Assembly (NCBI GenBank): GCA_001769385.1
Contig: MEPB01000012.1
Location: 1 to 33,525, forward strand
DNA: 33,525 bases
Source of the DNA: Bacteroidetes bacterium RIFCSPLOWO2_12_FULL_35_15
Lineage (GTDB): Bacteria > Bacteroidota > Bacteroidia > 2-12-FULL-35-15
Reading direction: 5' to 3'
Under the pieces are notes generated by a model. That model was not told where the DNA came from, did no database searches, and was given only the letters and a program-made list of their open reading frames with translations. The position numbers and the translations under genes are program-made. Positions 23,602-32,200 of the stretch are shown piece after piece; position 1 is the stretch's first letter, and every line of letters begins with the position of its first letter.

Positions 23602-25674
23602 TTAATCTGCTTCTTCAATAAAGGTTACTTCGATATCATCGATTAAGATTTGCTTTTTTCCGAGATTCCATAAGTAAATACTTATTCTGTACTGGGCTGT
23701 TTTTAGTAGCGGAAGCTCAATGGCGCCTGTTACTTTTTCCCAGCCTTTTTTTGAATTTGCTGCCGTTTCATTGAGTGCCCTCCAAAAATAATTTTTCCCA
23801 TCAGGTGTATCAATACTCACAACAAATTTTGCATGCGACTGTGGTTGATCATCATACTTCCAAAAAGATGTTTTTAATACGATGTTTTTTTTATTTAAAA
23901 AAGCAGGTGTTACCGTAAATGATAAACCATCACTGTATTCTATCAGGCTATCCACTTTTGTAGTGAACAGCCCTGAATGAGCGCCAACAGCTGGGTTTGA
24001 AACAGAACCCCTTCCCCAGCCCTGTTCTTCATTTTCAAAATCAGTAAAAAAACGCAACAGCTTTTTACCTTTAACAGTATGGTACAATTCTTCTTCGGAG
24101 CGAATCTTAAATGCGGTCATTATTTTTGCATTTCCAATCGTTACTGAATAAAATTCTTTCTGATACACATAGTCTTCCGCTTTGTGCCAACGATAATCGG
24201 CAATAAAATAATCAGCATTTTCTGCAGTATCGGTATATATCAGCCTCTCTCTTTCCTCAAGTGGCATCATGCGTGCATTTAAAGTTGCGGGATAACTCTC
24301 GGCAAATATTTTTATTTGTTTTGAACTATCTTTTTGTAAGATATTTTCCAGGACTTCTCTTGAAGAAAGTCCCCAATAGTCCATTTCAAAACGGCTCTTT
24401 ATTTCATTCATATCTTTGCCTGCCAACGAATTAAAATAAAGATGTTCATATGGATGCAGTTGGATCATGCTTTTTATGACGCCAGCGAACGAAAAAAGAA
24501 GAATGAAGTTGAATATAAAAACAACTGTTTTTTTTTCTTTACTGATTTTATAAATCGCTTCAAGCCCATACACTGCAATTAAAATAAATCCTCCATGAAG
24601 AAAATACAAATGTCTGCCTGTATCAAAAACTACGCTTTTCAATACAAGGATCATCAGCATCGGCAGAAAAAACCAGATCAAAGCAATCAACTGATAATGT
24701 TGTGTTTTAATAAAGTTTAAAGGGGTTCTGATTGCTTTTATGAGTGATACAAATGTTCCTGTTAAAAATAAAACAGTGTAAAGAATAGGAGTTGAAATGC
24801 ATATCCACAGGGGAACATAATGCCAAGGTAGTTCCGAGGATCTGTAAATTTTCCCTAAATAAAAAACATCGATATTCCAGTGATAATAAAACGCTTCTTT
24901 AAATGCACCTATAAAATGATGGATCGGCCCCAGCCATAATACCGGCCAAAAAAGAATGATCAAGGGAATTAAAAAAATGAAGTACGCTAAATTTGAAAAA
25001 AAATTCTGTTTGTTTCTTTCCTTAAAAGAGAAAATCAATTCGATCAGAAAAAGAGTAATTAAAATAAGCGGAATAATAATTCCCATTATTCTAATATCAA
25101 TTGTAAAAGCCGTAATTAAGGCGCAAAGGAAAGCCCAAAAAAGAGTTCTCTTTTCATAAAAAACAATTGCCAGATAAATGCTGATCGTGAAAAAAGAAAG
25201 GAAAACAGGATCTTTTGAGTTGTAAAAGGAGTGGGCAAAAACAGGAGGACTTAACACATATAACAAACAGCCGATTAATGCAAGGGTTTTGTTTTTGAAT
25301 ATTTTTAAAGTCAGTAAATAAAAGAAAATGGAAGAAATGAAGAAAACAAGAAAAGTTGCCAGGTGCCGCATTTGAAAAATATCCCGGGAATCGGATAATT
25401 TAAAAATCTTTTCCAGTGCTATAAGGAACACTTCAAAAGCTGGTCCGTGATATTTATCCCCACTGTTTAATAGCTCTGCGCTATTATGATGTGTAATAAA
25501 ATCAAAGTTAACATGTCCTATATATTTCCACTGAGAATTTTCATCCCAGGATAAACCATAATCTTTATAAATACTGATACCGGCAAGTAAAAACAAAACA
25601 AAAAAACCAACTACAATAAATTTGTAATTTTTTTCAATCCAGGTACAAATACTTTTTTCTAATGTCGATAGCAT
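23602..25674 (-). CDS. GT-C (family 39-like) membrane glycosyltransferase, paralogue of 8550-10640
   Basis: A 690-residue protein aligning end to end with the one at 8550-10640. YGLSWDENSQW (39-49) holds the acidic pair D44-E45; YHGPAFEVFL, AHSFYNSKDP, AFTIDIRIMGIIIP and DTGRHLYFLHGG are shared. The C-terminal module (about 539-690) has AHSGLFTTKVDSLIEYSDGL, KTSFWKYDDQP and ISIYLWNLGKKQ then IDDIEVTF. This copy begins at an ATG (25674), unlike its paralogue. It lies 28 bases after ybeY and is probably cotranscribed with it. A duplication followed by dispersal to a second site is the simplest explanation. Likely reaction: transfer of a polyprenyl-linked sugar at the periplasmic face; acceptor unknown. 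Confidence 0.82.
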   Translation of the reverse strand: MLSTLEKSICTWIEKNYKFIVVGFFVLFLLAGISIYKDYGLSWDENSQWKYIGHVNFDFITHHNSAELLNSGDKYHGPAFEVFLIALEKIFKLSDSRDIFQMRHLATFLVFFISSIFFYLLTLKIFKNKTLALIGCLLYVLSPPVFAHSFYNSKDPVFLSFFTISIYLAIVFYEKRTLFWAFLCALITAFTIDIRIMGIIIPLILITLFLIELIFSFKERNKQNFFSNLAYFIFLIPLIILFWPVLWLGPIHHFIGAFKEAFYYHWNIDVFYLGKIYRSSELPWHYVPLWICISTPILYTVLFLTGTFVSLIKAIRTPLNFIKTQHYQLIALIWFFLPMLMILVLKSVVFDTGRHLYFLHGGFILIAVYGLEAIYKISKEKKTVVFIFNFILLFSFAGVIKSMIQLHPYEHLYFNSLAGKDMNEIKSRFEMDYWGLSSREVLENILQKDSSKQIKIFAESYPATLNARMMPLEERERLIYTDTAENADYFIADYRWHKAEDYVYQKEFYSVTIGNAKIMTAFKIRSEEELYHTVKGKKLLRFFTDFENEEQGWGRGSVSNPAVGAHSGLFTTKVDSLIEYSDGLSFTVTPAFLNKKNIVLKTSFWKYDDQPQSHAKFVVSIDTPDGKNYFWRALNETAANSKKGWEKVTGAIELPLLKTAQYRISIYLWNLGKKQILIDDIEVTFIEEAD

Positions 25675-25702
25675 TTTAATAAGAAGTTCTTGGTGTGTTT
25701 GC

Positions 25703-26131
25703 TTAAAATTTAGGTAGCTGTTTTAAACAACGATCTTCCTGTAGGGTCATTTCCGCTTTTGCAATTTTTGTTTTGTCTTTGTAACCAAGCAAATGTAAAG
25801 TGCCATGAATTAGTATTCGATGCAACTCATCTTCAAAGGATTTAGAAAATTTCAGAGCATTTTCTTTTACCCGTTCTATACTGATATAAACATCACCGCT
25901 TATGTCCAGATTCGGGTTTCCTTGCGAATAATCAAATGTGATAATATCTGTATAGGTATCGTGATCTAGATGTTGTTTGTTGAGGCTGAGCAACTGATCA
26001 TCTGAACAAAAAATAAAATTTAATTCTCCGGCTTTGCGTTTCTTTTTTTTAATGGTTGAGGTGATCCATTGTTTAAGAATCACTTTGTTTTTTAATGTAA
26101 ATTTTATGTCTTGTGTATGGAAATAGATCAT
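25703..26131 (-). CDS. ybeY: endoribonuclease YbeY, rRNA maturation factor
   Basis: A 142-residue metal-dependent ribonuclease involved in 16S rRNA 3' end processing and ribosome quality control. TDIITFDYSQG (61-71) and ISGDVYISIERVKENA (77-92) are family blocks. The zinc motif is IHGTLHLLGYKDK (108-120) with His109 and His113. The usual third His (in GYDH) is replaced by KDK; D119 could serve as ligand, and I recall that Bacteroidota homologues have this form. Starts with ATG at 26131. Followed after 28 bases by a GT-C gene. Confidence 0.95.
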   Translation of the reverse strand: MIYFHTQDIKFTLKNKVILKQWITSTIKKKKRKAGELNFIFCSDDQLLSLNKQHLDHDTYTDIITFDYSQGNPNLDISGDVYISIERVKENALKFSKSFEDELHRILIHGTLHLLGYKDKTKIAKAEMTLQEDRCLKQLPKF

Positions 26132-26243
26132 GGTGTATAATTCTTATTATCGCGAATTTACGAATCTTTGTTAAAATGAATTGCCTAATACAGCGGCTTC
26201 AAAAAAATTAAGGAATAATAATAAAAAACCAATTTTTTAAAAA

Positions 26244-26285
26244 ATGATATTTTATGAATTATATCATGTTGTTTTTTTTATGTTT
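26244..26285. repeat. AT-rich hairpin between ybeY and the T9SS protein gene
   Basis: ATGATAT (26244-26250) and ATATCAT (26261-26267) form a perfect 7-base stem with a 10-base loop. An A-run lies before it and a T-rich run (GTTGTTTTTTTT) after it. It resembles a weak bidirectional terminator, although it sits between two divergent genes. Confidence 0.35.
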
Positions 26286-26300
26286 TTTAGCAAATAATTA

Positions 26301-26308
26301 TATATTTG
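26301..26308 (+). promoter_or_regulatory. -7 box for the T9SS repeat protein
   Basis: TATATTTG is a perfect TAnnTTTG element 30 bases before the ATG at 26339. No TTG lies at the preferred -33 spacing (the nearest is 29 bases upstream), so the promoter is only partly supported. Confidence 0.45.
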
Positions 26309-26338
26309 TTTTCCAAAAAAATCCAAAAATTAATACCA

Positions 26339-29149
26339 ATGAAAAAAATTCATGCCTTTTTTATTATAACAATGCTTTTTACTGTTTATCATTCTTTCGC
26401 AATTGAATTGAACGGAAACAATAAAAGCGATAAAAAACACACTATTGCAGACCCTCCTTGTGAAACATACATTTATGGTCCTTCAACCTGGTGTATTAAT
26501 GCCGGAACTATTAGTTTAACAGGTTATGTAAACCCGGATTGCAACTCGAATTGGGGGGTGCTTTCAGGATCAGGCACACTTAATGTAACCGGTGGTGGTG
26601 CATCTGCGACTTATACTCCTTCTCCTGCCGATGCAGGCACAACTGTAAAAATTGTACTTGACAATGATGCACTATACTGTACTGCAACCGGTGGAGTAAT
26701 TATTGCTGAATTAGATATTGTAATTACTGCTTTACCTGGTACACCTGGCACATTAACCGGTTCAAATAGTGTTTGTCAGGGTCAAAACGGACTTGTTTAT
26801 TCTGTTCCTTCAATTTCAGCAGCAACAGGTTATAACTGGTCATTACCAAGCGGGGCCACAATTACCTCGGGATTAAATACCAATGCTATTCAAATTAATT
26901 ATTCTACTTCAGCCACGTCAGGAAATATTACTGTTGTCGGAACTAATGGTTGTGGAAACGGACCTGTTTCCTCCTCTTTTGTGGTAACGGTTAACCCCTT
27001 ACCTGGAGCTGCAGGAAGTATATCCGGTCCAACAAGCGTTTGCCAGGGGCAAAATTCTGTTTCATATTCCGTTGCTGCAATTGCTAATGCAACAAGTTAT
27101 AATTGGACATTGCCAATTGGGGCATCTATTGTAGCAGGTAACAATACCAATAGCATTACGGTTAATTTTTCGGAGTCTGCATCTGGTGGTGGTGTTGGAG
27201 TAACAGGTGTTAATGCGTGTGGAAATGGAACTTCTACCATGTTGCCAATTAGTGTGAATCCTTTGCCTCTTGCCGCAGGCAGTATAACCGGTACAACAAA
27301 TTTATGTGCGGGTACAAACAGTGTTTCTTATTCTGTTCCTTCAATTACAAATGCCACAGGATATGTCTGGACCTTACCAAATGGCGCTTCTATTGCAACA
27401 GGTAGCAATACAAATAGTATAACAGTTAATTATTCAGCATCTGCTACGTCTGGAACGGTTTCCGTTATCGGGACAAATTCATGTGGCAATGGCGCGTCTT
27501 CAGCCAGTACAGTTATTGTTAACCCTTTTCCTGTTGCAGCAGGAAGTGTATCAGGCATAGCCGCAATCTGTCAGGGACAAAATAGCCTTACCTATTCTGT
27601 TGCTGCAATCACAAACGCAACAGGTTATTCATGGAGTTTGCCAACCGGTGCAACAATAGCATCAGGAAGTAATACCAACAGTATTACTGTTAATTATTCT
27701 AATTCAGCTTCTTCAGGAAGTATTACTGTTTACGGGACAAATTCTTGTGGTAGCGGAACTACATCTTCCAGCTTACCAATAACCGTAAATCCTTTACCTT
27801 CTGCATCCGGGGTTATTTCCGGTACAGCGAGTGTTTGTAAAGGACAAACAGGCCTTACCTATTCTGTTACTGCAATCACAAATGCAACTGGTTATTCCTG
27901 GAGTTTACCATCCGGTGCAGCGATAACTTCCGGTAATAATACGAATACAATAACTGTGGACTATTCTGTTTCTGCTGCATCTGGCGATATTACCGTTTAT
28001 GCTACAAATGGTTGTGGCAATGGAACAACTTCTTCTGCTTTTGCCGTAACAGTAAACTCTTTGCCTCTTGTTACTGCAAATGCTTCTGCAACAACTGTTT
28101 GCTCAGGAAATACAGTTATACTTACCGGAGGAAATGCTAGTTCTTATACTTGGACAGGTGGTGTAACCAATGGAAACCCTTTTAATCCAACCAGTACAAT
28201 TACATATACTGTAACCGGCATTGATGGTAATGGATGCAGTAATACAGCAACTCAAACAATTAATGTAATTACACCGGCAACACCATCAATTTGTATGGTT
28301 ACAGTGGACGATGCATCAAATTACAATATTATTTACTGGGATAAGTCATCTTTTGTAAACACGAGTGTTGATTCATTTATAGTTTATCGTGAAACGACTT
28401 CCAATGTTTATAAAAGATTAGGTTCCGTTTCTGTTGATTCAATGAGTTCGTTTACTGATACAGTAAGAGCATTGTATTTTCCATTTACGGGTGATCCCAA
28501 TGTGGGAACCTACAGGTATAAATTGCAAATACGTGACACCTGTGGCAACCTGGGTACAATGAGTTTATATCACAATACCATTTATGCAAATCAAACAGGT
28601 GGCACGTTCAATTGGAATCATTATCAAATTGAAGGAGAAGCAACACCTCTTCCTCAGTTATCGGCTTATCTTTTAGAAAGGGATAATAATAATACCGGTA
28701 GCTGGACAGTAATTGGAGGGGTAGCCGGTTCGCAAACATCGGTAACAGATCCTGGTTATGCTACTTATCCGAATGGAAGATGGCGCATTAGTACTTCCTG
28801 GAGCATTAATTGTGATCCTACACGTGCAAGTATAAACACTACCCGATCAAATATTAAACATACTTCGGTGGCTACAGGTTTAATTCAAAACGAATTAAGT
28901 GAATCAACATCGCTTTATCCGAACCCTGCAAATAATGAAGTTACGATAGAAGTATCAGAGCAAATACAAGATGCAACCCTAAAAATTACAAATGCAATTG
29001 GTCAAACTGTATTTGAAGAAACATTAAACTCCACTGTCAATACAAAAACCTTGAAACATATTGATATCAGTAATTATACAAAAGGTATTTATACGGTAAG
29101 AATTGAAAGCAAAGGAGTTAAAGCGATCAAAAAATTAGTAGTAAATTAG
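26339..29149 (+). CDS. secreted repeat protein with T9SS type A sorting domain
   Basis: A 936-residue exported protein from the ATG at 26339. A signal peptide (MKKIHAFFIITMLFTVYHSF) is followed by an Ig-like segment. Then come five tandem PKD-like repeats of about 88 residues (encoded at 26737-28062), each with VCxGQN, YSVxxIxxATxYxWxLPxGA, NTNxIxVxYS and TNxCGxG blocks. A sixth, divergent beta domain (VCSGNTVILTGG...) and a fibronectin-like part precede the C-terminus. The last 75 or so residues are a T9SS type A sorting domain: SLYPNPANNEVTIEV, then GIYTVRIESKG and KKLVVN. Such proteins cross the outer membrane by type IX secretion and are anchored or released. It is likely an adhesin or structural surface protein. 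The next gene, also for a repeat protein, starts 125 bases downstream. Confidence 0.88.
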   Translation: MKKIHAFFIITMLFTVYHSFAIELNGNNKSDKKHTIADPPCETYIYGPSTWCINAGTISLTGYVNPDCNSNWGVLSGSGTLNVTGGGASATYTPSPADAGTTVKIVLDNDALYCTATGGVIIAELDIVITALPGTPGTLTGSNSVCQGQNGLVYSVPSISAATGYNWSLPSGATITSGLNTNAIQINYSTSATSGNITVVGTNGCGNGPVSSSFVVTVNPLPGAAGSISGPTSVCQGQNSVSYSVAAIANATSYNWTLPIGASIVAGNNTNSITVNFSESASGGGVGVTGVNACGNGTSTMLPISVNPLPLAAGSITGTTNLCAGTNSVSYSVPSITNATGYVWTLPNGASIATGSNTNSITVNYSASATSGTVSVIGTNSCGNGASSASTVIVNPFPVAAGSVSGIAAICQGQNSLTYSVAAITNATGYSWSLPTGATIASGSNTNSITVNYSNSASSGSITVYGTNSCGSGTTSSSLPITVNPLPSASGVISGTASVCKGQTGLTYSVTAITNATGYSWSLPSGAAITSGNNTNTITVDYSVSAASGDITVYATNGCGNGTTSSAFAVTVNSLPLVTANASATTVCSGNTVILTGGNASSYTWTGGVTNGNPFNPTSTITYTVTGIDGNGCSNTATQTINVITPATPSICMVTVDDASNYNIIYWDKSSFVNTSVDSFIVYRETTSNVYKRLGSVSVDSMSSFTDTVRALYFPFTGDPNVGTYRYKLQIRDTCGNLGTMSLYHNTIYANQTGGTFNWNHYQIEGEATPLPQLSAYLLERDNNNTGSWTVIGGVAGSQTSVTDPGYATYPNGRWRISTSWSINCDPTRASINTTRSNIKHTSVATGLIQNELSESTSLYPNPANNEVTIEVSEQIQDATLKITNAIGQTVFEETLNSTVNTKTLKHIDISNYTKGIYTVRIESKGVKAIKKLVVN
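26737..28062 (+). repeat. five tandem ~265-bp PKD-like coding repeats
   Basis: Repeat starts are near 26737, 27002, 27266, 27530 and 27797, so the period is about 264-267 bases. All are in frame, and units 3 to 5 are the most alike. This is coding repeat structure inside the T9SS protein, not a separate element. Confidence 0.8.
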
Positions 29150-29179
29150 ACAAAATCCTATATTTCACGGTTAAAGGAT

Positions 29180-29210
29180 GCTTATATAGATATGTATGAG
29201 CGTTTTTTAA
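29180..29210 (+). terminator. possible weak terminator
   Basis: GCTTATA (29180-29186) pairs with TATGAGC (29195-29201) with one G-T wobble and an 8-base loop, followed by GTTTTTTAATTTT. It lies 30 bases after the stop of the T9SS repeat protein. Confidence 0.4.
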
Positions 29211-29220
29211 TTTTAAAACC

Positions 29221-29250
29221 TTGCCAGTTTCAAAAATTGTATTATTTTAG
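29221..29250 (+). promoter_or_regulatory. promoter-like element for the PKD/SprB protein
   Basis: TTG (29221-29223), 19 bases, then TATTTTAG (29243-29250), which has one mismatch to TAnnTTTG. The ATG follows 24 bases later at 29275. With the terminator-like hairpin before it, this suggests the giant gene has its own transcript. Confidence 0.4.
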
Positions 29251-29274
29251 CATAAAAATTTTAAAAAAATTAAC

Positions 29275-32200
29275 ATGAAAAAAATTACTCTTCACCTTAT
29301 TAGCACAGTAATTCTGATTTTTATCAGCACTATTAATGTTTTGGCTCAACCTATTGGTTTTTCTGCAAACAACACTCAGGGTTGCGCCCCGCTTGCAGTC
29401 GTATTTACAAACACTACGACCGATCCAAATGCGTATCGATACGAATGGGATTTTCAGGATGGTAGTCCTGTTTTTGTTGATACTTTACCAACAACAGTTA
29501 CTCACACATTCACTAATTCCGGTTGGTACAATGTTAATATAAATGTTTTTGACATTAGCGGAAGTTATATTGGATACGCTTATTGTAATAATGGGAACAT
29601 TCAAGTAGATGGACTAAGTATTAGCGGCCCTGATAGTGTTTGTCAGAACGAATCCACCGGCTTTTGTACCGGCTCAAATGGTCCGGCAAATAATGTATCC
29701 TGGGATTTTGGCGATCCAGGGTCCGGTACAAACAACACTTCTACTCAACCCTGTCCGATGCATACTTTTTCAACATTAGGAACTTATACAGTAACGGTTG
29801 TTGCAACCACAAGTTGTGGTATAGATACAGCCTCAAAAACAATATATGTTACAAATATTTCCTATCCTCAAGTCAATTTTTGGGCAAACTCTCCTTCATG
29901 CCCAAATACTCCAATAAATTTTAGTGCAGGTTCGTTTGCCTCTTATAGCTGGGATTTTGGTGATCCAGGTTCAGGCACTGCAAATACGTCTACACTGCAA
30001 AATCCGGAACATACTTACACAACGGTTGGAAATTATTATGCAGCCTTAACCGTTACCAATGGTTGTGGTAATACAGGTATTTATGGTGATACTATCAGGG
30101 TTTCAAATACTGTTGGATTTCCAGGTGGAATGGGAGTTGGAAATCCTGGTTCAGTTTGCCCTAATCAACAAGTGAATTGTTACATTTATGGGAGCTCTAA
30201 TTATCCGAAATATGTTTGGGATTTTGGAGATGGTACTCCAAAAGATTCATCTGGTACAAACGTGAATCATAATTTTGGTGCAACATTAGGAACATATACA
30301 ATTTCATGTAAAATAACAAATGCATGTGGAATAGATACCACACTTTATAATACGATTTCTGTTTCAAACTATACTCCTTATCCTAATCAATCATGGTTTA
30401 CATTGCAAGTATACTCATCTCCTTCGTGTCCAAATTCAACTGTAAGTTTTGATGCACCGGGTGGCTATAATACCTATGTTTGGAAATTTGGAGATAGCCC
30501 GGACTCTACCATAACCAACAATAATTATAATAATCATACCTATGGCAGCCTTTTAGGAAACTATACTGTTTCAGTTAGAATAACGAATTCCTGCGGAAAT
30601 GATACCACGTTATATGGTACCGTTGTAGTAGATACCAATGCTTACTTTTCTAATCAATCTTGGTTCCAATTACAAGCCAATTCTCCATCTTGTCCAAACT
30701 CCGGTATTTATTTTGATGCCCCATATGGATTCTCTAACTATACATGGGATTTTGGTGATGGTACACCTCAGGTAACATCCACTTATGGAAGTTATAATCA
30801 TACCTATGGAAATACCATTGGAACATATACCGCTTCGGTTAAAATTACCAATGGGTGTGGAAACGATACCACCATTTACACAACAGTTCAAATTTCAAAT
30901 AATATTGGTTTCCCTAATCAAACGTGGTTTGAATTATCCGGACCAAGCACTGCTTGCCCTGGTGATCAAATGAATTGGAATGCTCCTGGTGGATATACAA
31001 ATTACAAATGGAAATTTGGAGATGGAGACAGTGTAATGAGTACCAATAGTTATGCAAATCATATTTATGCTGCAACAGGAACATATAACGCCTCTGTAAA
31101 AATTACAAACAACTGTGGTAGAGATACTACACTTTATGGATCTATTATAGTTAATAACACTGGATCATTCCCTAATTGGCTTCAAATTTATGCGTCACCC
31201 ACAACCAGTTGCGCCAATGATATGATAGCATTTAGTTTGAATCAAAATAATTATTCATCCTATGACTGGGATTTTGGTGATGGTCAAACAGCATCCTCAA
31301 CAGGTGAAAATATTCAACATGCTTATGATACTATCGGAAATTATACTGTTTCCTGCCAGGTAACAAACGGTTGCGGTAATACAACCACAATAACTACCAC
31401 AGTTCAGGTATCCAACAGCAGCCCTGTAAGCAACGACATAGCGATTGATGGGGTCCTTCAAAATCCTTCCTGTCCGAATGATGAGGTGTTTTTTTTAATT
31501 AAAGAAGGTCAGAGCAGTTATACTTATGTATGGAATTACGGAGACAGTTCCGGTGCGGATACCACAGTTGGAACAGGAGGACAGCATATTTATTCAGCAA
31601 CAGGTGTCTATACGGTAACAGTGTTAGTGATCAACGGATGTGGCTCGACTAAAACTATTTCCAATACAGTTACTGTTTCTGACACTATTTCTCCAACCCT
31701 TACTGATGACCAGGGATATAAAAATTGGGGCTTTCCAGGAAATGATCAAAATGGAATTGCTTCTGCAGCAGGATGTGCCGGAGATGCGGTTCTTTTTTAT
31801 TTTTTAGGTTCAGCTGCTGATAACGTTTGGGATTTTGGTGATGGTACTACCGGAACGGCAACAGAAAGTATGATGATAGATGGTGGAGATAAGACGATGC
31901 CAATTACTATTATTAATCATGCTTATTCCGCTAATGGTAATTATTTGGTTTCACTTACCATCACTAATAGTTGTGGTAATAGTGTTACAGATACCATGAC
32001 AATTAAAATAGGAGGTAATCAGACTGTAAACGGTGATTTGACAAACTCTCCCCCTCCTTTCACCACTTGTGCCGCCATTGATTTTCTTGCATTTGGTGGT
32101 TCTACCTATGGATGGAATTTTGGTGATGGTGATACTCTTTCTTCTCCTTCACCTACAGTGTCCCATACATTTGCTACACAAGGTGTATATGTTGTAAGCG

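Noticed and set aside
26306-26338. TTG start 11 codons upstream for the T9SS protein
   Set aside because: The TTG lies within the TATATTTG promoter box, and the ATG at 26339 begins a proper signal peptide.
26737-28062. Regular ~265-bp repeats as a possible CRISPR or other array
   Set aside because: The units are coding, in frame and too long; they are PKD-like protein domains.
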